Shown one piece after another: positions 44,865 to 56,303 of a DNA stretch of 64,000 nt. A program made the position numbers and the translations under genes. Location: positions 1 through 64,000 of the forward strand of contig RSEE01000071.1 of the NCBI GenBank assembly GCA_003971905.1, given 5' to 3'. Origin of the DNA: Moniliella sp. 'wahieum'. Taxonomy: Eukaryota > Basidiomycota > Moniliellomycetes > Moniliellales > Moniliellaceae. The first letter of the stretch is position 1; each line of letters opens with the position of its first letter. The notes under the pieces were generated by a model. That model had not been told where the DNA came from. It searched no databases and saw only the letters and a program-made list of their open reading frames with translations.

Positions 44865-46467
44865 CTAAGCGCCAATACGCGCGCCGGGGGGCGGGCAAAC
44901 CCATGGGGAGCTTGAGCAAGGAGGATCTTAAGCCGTTCCGTAGCCGCGCGAGCTTCGGGGCGTGCGTCAGGGCGTGCCCACGCGGCGGGTGGAGTGGGTC
45001 ATGCAGCGCGCGCGTGAGCAGGTTGACAAGTTTAGTCCACTGCCGGCCGTACCCGCCCATCTCGTGTCCTGCCACATCCAGCAGACGGCCCATAAGGTCG
45101 GTGCGAGCCAGTGGCCGTCGAGCGGGGCGGCGGTAGCGCGCGCGCCCCCCCCAGAGCGCGGCAGGACGCCATGTGGACGCCAGTGCGCCGGGCGGGTGCG
45201 AAGTCGAAGTCGAGGGCGAGGGCAGGGGGCAGAACAGACGGCGACGTAGAGCGCAAAGATGCCGGCCATACGGGACGAGTAGAGGTTGCTTGCCTCGGCT
45301 GGTTTGCCGCCTTGGATCCGGAGGTAGTCCTCCTCCGTGTCGGTGGCCGAGCGCGGCGGCACGTACGCCAAGCACCACACGCACTTTTTCGTCAGGCGAG
45401 CCATGAGGATCGGGCCGAGACCCGGATGGGAGAATAAGAGCGACTGGGTGAGCAGCGCAAGCGGGAACGCGGCCGCTTGGTTGGTCGTCACCTCGGTCTC
45501 CGCTTGGCGAATGATGCACTTGGCAAGATGGTTCAGGATAAACACATCCAGTACCGAGCCCACCTTGATCTCGGCGGCTGATGTGGCGGCGGCGGGGGTG
45601 GAGGACGCAGCGTCGGCATCCGCGTCGGTCAGGGCTACCACCTCGACTGACGCGGGCAGTGCCGGCGCGGCAGGCGCATCGGTCATGGCCTGCACCTCGT
45701 CCAGTACCTCGGCCACTTGACGTGTCACGCGCTCGATTTCGGAGCGGGAATGGGTGAGTTGACCCAGACGGCCAGTAATGCGCGCCTTGGAGCGGAACAA
45801 GCGTTTGCGCCAGACATCGTTCGCTTTCACTTGGGGCAAGACGGTTTTGACCAGGGCCATGACGCGTGTCCAGTGGGCATAGTTGGCCTGGGCTGAGCCC
45901 ATGGCCTGGCCACCGCGGGCGAGATCGCGGTCGCGCGCCTCTTGTTGCTCCCGCGCGTGTTGCAGCTGGCGCTCGCGCTCGGACTGGGCCTTGGCTTGGG
46001 CCTCGGCGGCCTGCTGGGCCTCGCGCTGTTTCTGCTGGGCAGCCTGCGCCTTGGCCTGGGCGGCGTCGGCGGCACGCTGGCGAGCTTGCTGGTACGCCTG
46101 CCGTTCGGCCTCGGCGCGGGCCAGGGCCTTGTCGACCTGGGCCAGGGCACGCTCGATGCGCTCGGGCGCGGGTCGCCGGCGAGCGGGGCGAGCACACGCG
46201 CCTCGGCCGCCTGCTGGTCCAGGTCGAGGCGCGCAGCAGCGCACGCACCGCCTGCTCGTCTTGTTGCTGCTGTTGCTGTTGTTGCTGGTGGAGGGTGCGG
46301 GGGGGGGCGGGGGCGGGACGGAGGCCGGGAGGGGCGGGGCGGGGGGCAGGGCGGCGTGTGGGAGCGGGAGCGGGGGCGGGAGGGGGAGCGGGAGGGGCTT
46401 GGAGGGGCCATGTCGAGCTGCCAGGGATCGGGGGGGGCGGTGGCCCAGCGGAGGGCGAGGCGGGCAT
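44865..46467 (-). CDS. GLE1: mRNA export factor GLE1
   Basis: Gle1 activates the DEAD-box ATPase Dbp5 with InsP6 at the cytoplasmic face of the nuclear pore to release exported mRNPs. A Pro-rich N-terminus leads to a poly-Gln run and a long coiled coil (ERIERALAQVDKALARAEAE; AQAKAQAAQQKQREAQQAAE; 46170-45970). The C-terminal HEAT-like domain shows NDVWRKRLFRSKARITGRLG (about 45800), LAKCIIRQAETEVTTNQAAA (about 45500), GPILMARLTKKCVWCLAYVP and YSSRMAGIFALYVAV (about 45270). It closes with LMGRLLDVAGHEMGGYGRQW (about 45060) and a stop at 44865-44867 in one frame. The coiled coil switches among three frames near 46200. The ATG at 46467 is chosen, with 46411 as the alternative. It is divergent from MOT1. 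Confidence 0.9.
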
Positions 46468-46912
46468 GGGGGTCGAGGGGCGGCGGTGGCGGTGGGCGGC
46501 GAGGGCGGGGGCGAGGGCGCGGAGGAGGCGGTGGAGGTGGTGGTGCGTGCCGGCTGGAGCCGGGCGGGGTGGCGTGTGGGCGGGGGCGGGAGGGCGCGCG
46601 CGGGCTGGCCGACACAAGCGGCCGTGCGGCATGCGGCGGTGGCGGCGGTGCTGCTGCTGCGCGCGCATACACGCCCCCGTGCAGCCCCCCCCCCCCGGCG
46701 GAATGCGCCCCTTCCGCCCCGGCACGTGCGAGCCGCGCAGAAAAAAACACGCGCAAGGACAGCGCCAGTGGCGCGTGGCGCTGACATCATCCGGCGGCGG
46801 GTGCTGCGCTCGGCCGGCGGCGGCGCGGCGGGTATATATGGGCGCAGAGACGGGCGTATATAGGGCCGCCCCCCCGCCCCCGCCCGCCGCAGCAGACCGC
46901 AACGCCCCCCCC
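46468..46912. promoter_or_regulatory. bidirectional GLE1/MOT1 promoter with two TATA-like boxes
   Basis: The divergent start codons are 445 bp apart. Two near-palindromic TATA-like elements, ggtatatatggg (46832-46843) and gcgtatatagg (46854-46864), lie within 35 bp of each other and can be read on either strand. They are 50-80 bp from the MOT1 ATG. The rest is very GC-rich. Confidence 0.5.
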
Positions 46913-49900
46913 ATGGCCGCCACGCGTACGCACCCCCCTGCACGTGACCCCCGACCTGACTCCCCCCCACCCCACAGGCTCGACCGCCTCGTCGCGCTCC
47001 TCGACTCGGGCGCCTCGCCCGCCGTCCAGCAACCGCCGCCGTCCAGCTCGGCGAGGTCGCCCGCGCCGCCAGCCCCGCCGACGCCCTCCTCCTCCTCGCC
47101 AAGGTCCTCCCCCGCCTCCGCAGCCCCTCTGGGACACCCGCACCGCCGCCGCCGCCGTCCACGCCATTGCCGCCGCCGTCCCCGCCGCCTTTTCCGCCCC
47201 GCCCCCTCCCCCGAAACTGGCCCCGGCCCCAGCACCACCAACCCCCCCCACCACCCCCGCCCGTCCGCCTCACCTTCGCCGCCTTCTCCCCCGCACGTGC
47301 TCGCCACCGGCACCCGCCTCCTCGCCTCCCGCGGCACCGAGTACACCGCCCCCCCGCCCACCCATGCCCACGACCGCCTCGCCGCCGCACCACAACCTGG
47401 CCCAGCTCGGGCTCACCATGCCCGGCATGGACCCCGCCTCGCTCGGCATGGACCTCGACACGGAGCTAGCCAGCACCGCTGCCGACCCAGCGTCGGCTCC
47501 TGCTCTCGCGCCTCCCCCCCTGCCCCCGCCGGGCCACGCCAGTCCCGCCCGCTCCCTCCGCTCCTCCCCCCCCGCCGCTGCCGCATCCACGCCCACCCCC
47601 AGCCTACCCCCACACCCACCCTCGATCTGTCGACGCTCAGTGCGCGCGAGCGCAACCAACTCAAGCGCAAGCGCAAGCTCGATGCCAAGCCCACGCTGCC
47701 GTCCAGACGCGTGTGCTGGAGGAAGGAGCGAGTGGGGGTGAGCCGAGCAGTCCGCGTGTGCGTCACCGTCGACGGCGGAGCCGGTGCCGGTGGAGCCGGT
47801 GGACCCGGGTGAGGCGCTGGCCTATGTCCCTCCGCCGGCGAATGGCCCTTTACGATTATTGTGCAGGTGTTGGCTGGGGACCTGTTTGATCCCAGTGGTC
47901 GTCCGGCACGGCGCTTCGTTAGGTCTGCGCAGTCTGATCCAGACGCATGGCGCGCAGGGCGGCATGCGCGCCGGGGCGAGCACAGAGGAAATGAGGTGCT
48001 GCATGCGGAATGGTGTGACGACCTGGCACTTCGTCTCTTGTCTGTCTCAGCCTCGACCGGCTGGCCGACTTTATCTTTGACCATGTGGTAGCGCGCCGTG
48101 CGGGAGACAGCGTCGCAGACGCTGGTGCTCTGTTGCGCGTCATGCCTGCGCCCGGCATTCGTTCCAACCCAGTCCTCATCCAGATGATCCGCCAAGACCA
48201 TCTGTGTGCCCAGCCGGGCCGCCGGTCGACCGCACGGTCGAAGGCTATTCGTGGAAGTGCGCCATGCCGGCTTTTTGGGCCTCAAGTAAATTGGCACTCC
48301 AACAGCCGCCCCCCACCCTCGATCCTCAACAAACGTCCTTGATCGCCGCCGAGCAACGCTTGGCCGACGAGGCCGATGCTCATCGCTCCATCCCAGCACC
48401 CAAACCCGCTCCGCCAACTGAACACCTGGACCTACACCGACTTGGTTGCTACCCTACCCGAGATTGTCGACGTGGTCAACTTGGGGTACGTACTGGCCGT
48501 TGCATTTTATCCCATTCCTTTCCTTGAGATCTCGTTTCCGAGACAACCAGAGAACTAACGTGAGAGAGTAGATTGCAAGACGACGACGATGATATTCGCG
48601 GTGTGCAGCATCGATGCTCGTTCCGGCTGTGCCGGCGATCGTGCAGGACCTGCCTTCGTACCTCCCGGCGCTGCTCGACCGCGTGTGGGGGTCGCTCCTG
48701 ATCCCACGCGACGAACTGAGCAGCTCGTTGAGCGATAGCATGCAACTCCTCGCTGCGCTCGTGGCCCAGCCCACTGTCGCCCACTGGCTCGCACCTCCCC
48801 AACCAGTCGACCAGTCCCAACCCGAGTTCTCCAGTAAATCCGAACCCAAGTCCGAGCCCAACGCCCCAGTAAAGTCTGAACCCCACGTCCCAGTAAAGTC
48901 CGAGCCCAACGCCGCAATAAAGACCGAGGTGAAGACCGAAACCGACGAGGCCGACGCAGCGGCCGACACGGACGCGATGCGAAATCTGTGCGCCTGCAGT
49001 CGCTCGATGGAGCTTGTGCGCCGTCGCTTGCTGAGCTCGTGCCGGCTCTCTACCCTTTTTCCGGCACACGATCACGCGGGTTCGAGCCAGTGCAGTGGCG
49101 ACGCTAGGAGCGTTTTTGAAGTTGCACGGGGTGGCGCGGTGGGCGGATGCACGACCGTTTCGGCTGCTGCTGCAGAACATGGTGGTGGAGACGCATGCGC
49201 CGTTACGCGCGGCAAGTTCCGATGCGTGGAAACAGTTGGTCCATGCGCTAGCGCCCACAACCGACGACTGGGTGGATGCCCTAGCGCCCTACTTGAGCAG
49301 TATGCTCGGTATCCTCATGACCCGCTCGGGCAAGCGTTCGATTCTGCTCTCTTCTTCACCCCCGGCCGCGGCGGGGTGGACAAGGCCATGCTGGCACAGG
49401 ACATGACGCTCGTTTCGGTTGACAGTTTGATTCGTGGACGGCTCGGTGCGGCCGATGCGATGGGCGAGTTAGTGGCGTTGTGGCCGAGCGCACGCCGCGC
49501 CGAAGACTTTGGCGTGTTGCTGGCCTACCTTGGCTCAGCCAGCGCGTTGCAACGCTGTTTGGCCGCGGTGGTGGTGCAAGCGTGGGCCGAGGCAGATGGA
49601 GCGGCACTGTCGTCGCACGAAGATCAAGATCAAGATGAAGATGGCTTGGCGAACGCCGTACAGGCTCACCTCGTCACTGCGCTGGACCAGCCGCCGACGG
49701 AAACGTATGCCGAAATGACGTTTTTGCTGGCGCGGGTTCATACGGAGGCGCAGGCGTTGCTGGCTACCTTTGTGCGCGAGGGCAAGCTCAAGAAGGACGT
49801 GGTGCCGACGCTGCCGATGAATTTGGATGCGACAGGCGAGGCCGAGGGCGCATTTAGCTTGGCTGACGCCAAGCAGCTGCCGCCGCCCAACCTATGCCGC

Positions 49901-52900
49901 GTTGACGGCCAAGCTGGGTCCGCGCATTCGTCGGACCGCGCTGCCGCTGGTGGAGGCCAAGCTGCGCGGGTTGGTCGCGGCAATTGGGGTGTGCGAGTCG
50001 GCCAAGGCGAAACAGGACAACCAAGTGTACGCTGCGTTGGCCGGGGCGGTAGTGGCACTGGGCAAGTTGCCGCCCAAACTCAACCCCGTCATTCGCAGCA
50101 TCATGAACAGCATCAAATTTGAAGACAACCCGGACCTGCAGGCCCGCTCGGCCCGCTCCATTGCCCACTTGGTCCAGGTATGTGTCCGGCCGGGCAGCCA
50201 GGCCAACCCGACCCCAAGGTAGTCAAGAACCTGTGTGCATTTGTCTGTCAGGACGTGGCCGAGACGCCCGTCTTTGCCCTGACGCCTACCGATGGGATCC
50301 TGCTCTTACCCGAACGCCGCACGCCCGATCCCAGCCCGCTGCCCGATGGTGTGCGCATCCGGCGCGGGGCCCAGGTCGCGCTCGGCGCGCTGGCCGAACA
50401 GTTTGGACCTGACCTCTTCACGGCCGTCCCGGCGATTTGGGATGCGATTTCGGCGTCGCTGGTGCGGGTCACCTCGGGCGACGCGGCCGCGCTGAATGCG
50501 GCGGTTCGAGAGGACAAGAATGGACAGGGCGTGCTGGATGGCCTGACAGTGCTGCGGACTGTACTGCCGTGCTTGTCGGCGAAGCTGGAGGATACCCTGT
50601 CGGGGGGTTGGAGCGGGTGGGCTTGGTGCTGCAGAGCGAGCTGGCGCTGCTGCGTGCTGCTGCGGCCGAGACGATGGCCAGGATGGCATGCAGTTTTGCC
50701 CCGCTGACGATGCGCTACCTCATCACGCGCGTCGTTCCCTTGCTGGACGATGCGGGCTCGTTGAGCAACCGACAAGGCGGACCGAAGCGCTCGCTCTGAC
50801 GGTGCGTGCGCTCGAGCTGGACGTGCTGCCCTACTTGGTATTTCTGTTGGTCCCGCTCCTCGGGCGGATGGGGGATGCGAACGATGAGATCCGCCTGCTG
50901 GCCACCTCGACGTTTGGCACATTGGTGCAGATGGTGCCGTTGGAGCAGGGGCTTCCGGACCCGGTCGATTTCCCTGCTGAGCTGTTGGCGCAGCGCAGTG
51001 AGCAGCGCGCGTTTCTCACCCAACTCTTGGGCGACAACAAGGTGGAAGAGTACAAGGTGCCCGTGGAGCTGAGCATTCCACTGCGTCCGTACCAGCTCAA
51101 GGGCGTTTCGTGGCTTGCGTTTTTGGCGCGGTACCGGCTGCATGGGGCGTTGTGCGACGATATGGGGCTGGGCAAACGTTGCAATCGATTGCCATCTTGG
51201 CTTCGAGCCACTTTGAACGACGCAACGATCCGGTCCGCGTGCCGAGCTTGGTGGTGTGTCCACCGACGTTGACGGGCCACTGGGTGCACGAGCTGGCGCG
51301 CTATGCGCCGAGCTGCAACGTTGTTGTTGGGTGGCTCGCCGACGGAGCGGGCGCAGCAGGCGCAGCGGGTGAGCGAGTACCAGGTCGTCGTCACATCGTA
51401 CGAGGTGGTACGGAACGACATTGAGACGTTGAGTAGGCAAGCGTGGAACTACTGTATCTTGGACGGGCCATGTGATCAAGAATGCCAAGACCAAGACGAC
51501 GCGGGCGGTGAAACGGTTACGGGCGCACCACCGGTTGCTCTTGTCGGGTACGCCGGTACAGAATTCAGTGTTGGAACTGTGGTCGTTGTTTGATTTCCTC
51601 ATGCCGGGCTTTTTGGGGTCGGAAAAAACAATTCCACGAGCGCTTTGCCAAGCCCATCTTGGCCACCCGCGATGGCAAGGCAACCAAAAAGGAACGCGAA
51701 CGCGCCGACGTGGCATTGGAAGCGTTGCACCGCCAAGTCTTGCCTTTTATCCTGCGCCGGCTCAAGGAAGAAGTCTTGGACGATCTGCCGCCCAAGATCA
51801 TCCAGGACATCCAGGTCGACCTCTCCCCGCCCAGGCCGAGTTGTACGACGACTTTTCACATGCCCATTCAGGCGAACTGGCACAACTCGACCACGCCGCC
51901 ACTGCGTCCGCAGCAGAAGCCTCGGCCCAGTCGCCCTCGCAACCGCAATCGCAATCGCAATCGCAATCGGCCTCGAACGAGGGAGCCAAGCAAAATACGT
52001 TCCAAACGTTGCAATATTTGCGCAAGCTGGTCAACCACCCTTTGATGGTCCTCGACCCGTCCTTGCCGCGCCACCGGGCGCTGCAAGCGCGGCTGGAAAA
52101 GACGGCACCGCTAACGTCGTATGTGCATTCGCCCAAGTTGCTCGCGTTAAAGTGCGTATGGAATCTGTGTGGGGGAGGGGGGGGTGCGTGGAAAGTGGTG
52201 CAGTGGACTGACCTTGCTGGGATGCGTTGGCGGTGCGGGTGGGGTGCGGGCTAAACAGACAATTGTTAACGGACTGTGGGATTGGGGCTACGTCGGACGC
52301 GGGGGAGGTGGGGGTGGATGCGGTGAGCCAGCATCGGGTGCTGGTATTTTGCCAAATGAAGGCCATGTTGGATCTGGTCGAGACGAGCTTGTTCAAAGAG
52401 ATGCCGTCGGTGTCGTACTTGCGTCTGGACGGGGGGTGGCGTCGGACAAGCGGTTCGAGCTGGTGCAGCGGTTCAATTCGGACCCGTCGATCGATGTGTT
52501 GCTGCTGACAACGTCGGTGGGCGGGCTAGGCTTGACGCTGACCGGGGCGGATACGGTGGTGTTTTTGGAGCACGACTGGAACCCGATGAAAGATCTGCAG
52601 GCGATGGACCGCGCCCACCGTCTGGGGCAGAAGAAGGGGTGAATGTGTACCGCCTCATCAGCAAGAACACGCTCGAAGCGCGCATCATGGGCTTGCAGCG
52701 CTTCAAGTTGGCCGTGGCCAACACGGTCGTGGCCGACGGCAACAAGCACGGCCTCGAAGGCATGGGCGACGCCCATGTGCTCGACCTGTTTGCGCCGGGC
52801 AAGGCCGCCCAGGGCACGCCCGACGCGGGCGCAGCCAGCAAGACGGCCGCTGGCCCTCGCCGCGCTCCGCGCGGCGTGGGGATGGGACCCAAGGTGGACG

Positions 52901-52956
52901 ACAAGCCGGATACGGAGGAGGCCGAGTACGCGGGCATGCAGAGCTGGGCCGGGTAG
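46913..52956 (+). CDS. MOT1: TBP-associated Swi2/Snf2 ATPase MOT1 (BTAF1)
   Basis: Mot1 uses ATP hydrolysis to strip TATA-binding protein from DNA and redistribute it. The ATG at 46913 leads to [19 protein letters not shown], the standard Mot1 N-terminus. HEAT repeats fill 47000-50800 (for example [15 protein letters not shown] near 47635; [20 protein letters not shown] near 47905; [20 protein letters not shown] near 49375; [20 protein letters not shown] near 50220). The Snf2 ATPase begins [20 protein letters not shown] (51080), with DDMGLGK Walker A, a DEGH-type box before [16 protein letters not shown] (51470), [20 protein letters not shown], then the C-lobe [20 protein letters not shown] and [11 protein letters not shown] (52600). 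A short intron at 50176-50218 is likely, another near 52152. More than ten one-base breaks occur, including in Walker A. Confidence 0.95.
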
Positions 52957-53284
52957 GGCGCCGCGATGGACGCGGTGGTGTCTGTGTGATGGATGACGCT
53001 GGAGCATTGACGATGGCGGGGGCGAGGCGAGGGCGAGGGCGAGGGCAGGCGGTAGTGGTGGTGAGATGCGCGGGGGGAGGGCGGGCAGACAGATGGTAGG
53101 ATGGCTGGATGCGCATAAAGTACGGCGGGCGGCCAACCCTAGGCGAGGCGGTGGTCGGGGGGCAGGGCAGGGCAGGACTGGCTGGCGGGCGGAGTGGGTG
53201 AGGGTGGTCGCAATTGCTCCCCCACTCCCCCGTCGCCGCCTGGCGCTGCCTCGCCCACTCCCACCCACGCCACCCCCTAACGCC
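52957..53284. other. intergenic between MOT1 and the ELL-like gene
   Basis: This includes a gagggc hexamer tract (53020-53050) and no gene. Confidence 0.45.
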
Positions 53285-55641
53285 ATGCTCGACGCCACGC
53301 GGATACCTCGTCCGCACCGGCGCCGGCGCCGGCACCGTCCCCGCGCCCGCCGCCCACCCGCCGCCGTACCAGATGCGTCTGCCGCGCAGCGTGCTCGACC
53401 GCCTGCTGCACGCCCAAGCCGCCGGCGAGCCCTTGTCGCTCTCCATGCCCGACACGGGTTCCGGCGCGCTGCAGATCGGCAACGACACCTTCTCCCTGTC
53501 CCAGACGCCTGAGGGTGTGCCCGCGAGCCTGTTCGAGGTGATCGATGCTGGTGCGTCGCCCAACCCGGCGCTGCACGAGCTGGGCGCGGTGCGCATGCTC
53601 AGTGTCAAGCCTAGCTTGGACAGCTTGTTGCCCAAACGGGAAGAACGACGCAAAGTGGGCATGGCGATGCTCTTGGACGAAGATCGCGAGGGACGTAAGG
53701 CCGCCTTGCCTACCGCCCGTCCACGGCCGCATTCGACCGAACGCGGTCGATCCAATTTGCTCGACGCTTCTGCCTTGGCCAAACGCGCCGCCGCTCGCGG
53801 TCATCGTAGCGCTTCCCCCATGGTCTCCGCCTCCCCGGCACGCACCACGACCAGCAGCCCTCTCAAGCAACCACCTTCCCCCCGACCGAGACCAAGCCAC
53901 CCAACGAGTCTAACTTGTCCAACGAGTCCCATGACCCCAAGGAACCCCAGGACCCCAAGGACCCCAAGGACCTCCCCCCGCCCCAACCGACCAAGCCGAG
54001 CGATGCTTCGCCGCCAGCGTCCGCTGCACCCGCTGCCGCGGCGGGCGAAGCAGTCGAGTTGTCGGGGAAACGTCGGTCGAGGCACCACCTTCGTTGCAAC
54101 AGCACATTATCCACCTGCTTGCGCCGGGGCCTATGATGCGACGTCGGCTGGTGCAGCAAGTCTCGCTTTCTTCGGGGGAGGTGATTCCCGAGCCGAAAAT
54201 TCTACAGGCGCTGAGCAAAGTGGCGCATGCGCCTGCTGAGCTACAAAGTGCACCGACCGAGGGGCGGAAACTAGGTGGCCCAGTGAACCGGCGGCTTCGC
54301 ACGCCCGTACCGCCCACGCCACGGGAAAAAGGCCCGGCAAGCATGTGGGAGTTGTTGCCGCAGGTGCTGGTGGAGCAGGTGGAGGTGGATGAGGCGTGGG
54401 ACGAAGCGGTTCAGAGCCAAGTACGTTGGCGGATGGATAAAGAAGCTCAGCGCTTGTACAAGCCCGGCACACGCGAGATGCGCGCGGCCATGCAGCGTAT
54501 CTGGCCCGACGGGGAACCTTCACGAGAAGAACGGGAAGACCATGCAGCTGCCCGTCCGGCGGCGGGAAAAGCCCAACCCGAGTCCAACTCCGAGTCTAAA
54601 ACCGAGTCCAACCCCGAGTCCAACTCCGAGTCGAAAGCTCTTTCCAAATCCCAATCCCCGGTCGAGACCAAGGGCGATTCCGGATCAGACAAGCAAGATG
54701 TCTCTTCCGAGAGGAAGGAATCATCTATGAGCAAGAAATCAGCCTCTGGACCGCCAGATAAGGGCGATGCGTCGGTGGACAAGGAGCGTGGACCGGGGCC
54801 GAGGGAGAAAGCGTCTCTGTCTGAACGCCGAGACAGGCTCTCCTCGGCCAGCAGGAAGCCCGCGCGCGAGAAGGAGGTGGAGACCGAGCCTAGCAAGACC
54901 AAGTTGATGCTCAAGGAAACCGAGCGGGAGAGGGAGAGGGAGAGGGAAAAGGAAAGGAGAAGGAAAAAGAGAAGGAGAAAGAGAGAGAGGAGAATCCGAC
55001 GGCACACAGGGCCGATGGGACGAAACGTCGGGCGGAGGAAGACAAGCGGGTACCGGCTGTCAAACGCGCGCGTTCTTCTGTCGATGCGCGCCCGGAAAAG
55101 GGACGTGAGCGGGAAGCGGGACCGGCGGCGGGAGGAGAAGCCCGCCCGAGCGACGGCACGAGTCGGACGAGGCGTCGCCTTGTCGCGCAGTAGCAAGCTG
55201 AGCAAAGAGCCGAAAGAGTCAAAGGAGACAAAAGACGTGCGCGAGGCACGAGACGCCAAGGACCCCAAGGAAGCCAAGGACCCCAAGGAAGCCAAGGGCC
55301 CCAAGGACGCCAAAGACGCTAAGGACAAGCGGCGGCGAGCAGGTCGATCGATTGATTACACCGACTCGTCCGGCTCGGATGGGAGCTGGACGCAGGAGGA
55401 CAAGCGGCGGCAGCTGGTGCGCGAGTACCGGCGCACGGCGGGGGAGTATCAGGCGCATATGGAGCAAGTGCTGGAACTGCGCACGCGGCTAGAGACGATG
55501 CTGACGCGCGTGTCGCGCGGGGAAGAGCCGCCGGCAGCAACGTTCTTTGCGGAGCTCGACACGCTCGTGGCTGCCCAGGAGCAGCGCCTGGCACGGCTCG
55601 AGCGCGTCCAGCAGCAGATCAACACCATGGCCGACGAATAG
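53285..55641 (+). CDS. RNA polymerase II elongation factor, ELL-like
   Basis: ELL proteins suppress pausing by RNA polymerase II. The N-terminal domain reads GYLVRTGAGAG, then MRLPRSVLDRLLHAQAAGEP (about 53373), LQIGNDTFSLSQTPEGVPAS and GAVRMLSVKPSLDSLLPKRE. After a Ser/Pro/Thr-rich linker, QQHIIHLLAPGPMMRRRLVQ (about 54097) matches the winged-helix HLLALRPY-type motif of ELL, and WELLPQVLVEQVEVDEAWDE follows. A very charged region rich in Lys/Glu/Asp repeats (54580-55330) precedes a C-terminal coiled coil (REYRRTAGEYQAHMEQVLEL, 55420-55630) in the position of the occludin/ELL domain. The stop is at 55639-55641. A one-base break falls near 53300, and another near 54090. The identification is good for the N-terminal and winged-helix parts, weaker for the tail. 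Confidence 0.65.
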
Positions 55642-56200
55642 GCGTAGGCTGCTACGCTTGCGATGCAGCCGGAGGGGAGGCGCCGAGGAGGAGCGCACCG
55701 CGAGTACTTTATATACAATGCGATCTATATTACGCGCACGCTGAGCACGACGGGGCGACTGGCCGAGGCGAGAGGGCCGGCTGTGGCGGTCGGGAGGGGA
55801 CGGGAGAGGATCATGCGCCTCCCTATAGCTGGGGCAGACCTACAGGTTGTATGTCTTTGTATTTGCGCGCTGCCTTGGCTAGTCACGAAGGTGCGAAGCG
55901 TGCGCTGGAGCTCACGGGTCATGTGCTGTATGGCATTCCGGCACAGGTGCCCCCCGAACCAAGGCGAAAAGCGAAGCTCAGGACATGTGATGGGGATACA
56001 ATAATCCCTCTGAATGGAAATGGGGTCCTTCCCGTGTAGAAAACGGTTTTTGGTGCATGCATGTGTATGTTATGCATCGCTCTATAGCCTTGCCACGGGC
56101 TTGACCTGTCAGGGTTCGTGTGTGGAAGACGTCGATGGAATGTCTGGTGCAAAAGAGGGCATGCCAAAACAAATGGTAACCCCCAAAGGACGAGAACACC
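55642..56200. other. intergenic
   Basis: The 3' flank of the ELL-like gene includes tatata at 55711-55716 and no recognisable gene. Confidence 0.4.
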
Positions 56201-56205
56201 AAAAA
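56201..56205 (-). terminator. RNA polymerase III T-run terminator
   Basis: Five A residues on the plus strand give TTTTT just past the 3' end of the minus-strand tRNA-Gly gene. Confidence 0.75.
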
Positions 56206-56207
56206 GG

Positions 56208-56303
56208 TGCGGCCGCCGGGAATCGAACCCGAACCTTCAGCTGCCCCCTGCCGGTTTGAAACCAACTTGGAAGGCTAAAATTCTACCTTTAAACTACAGC
56301 CGC
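56208..56303 (-). tRNA. tRNA-Gly(UCC) with about 25-nt intron
   Basis: Read on the minus strand, GCGGCTG (56303-56297) pairs with CGGCCGC (56215-56209), with discriminator A at 56208. The D-arm includes TAGTTTAAAGGTAGAA. The anticodon stem TTAGC pairs with GCTGA on the far side of the intron. The loop reads CTTCCA, giving anticodon TCC, then an intron of about 25 nt placed after position 37, then A. The T-arm is TCGGG-TTCGATT-CCCGG. A T-run terminator follows. Confidence 0.93.

Noticed and set aside
44566-47361. 931-codon minus-strand frame spanning GLE1 and the MOT1 promoter
   Set aside because: Only its part overlapping GLE1 makes sense. The upstream half is antisense to MOT1 exon 1 and the downstream end runs through a minisatellite.
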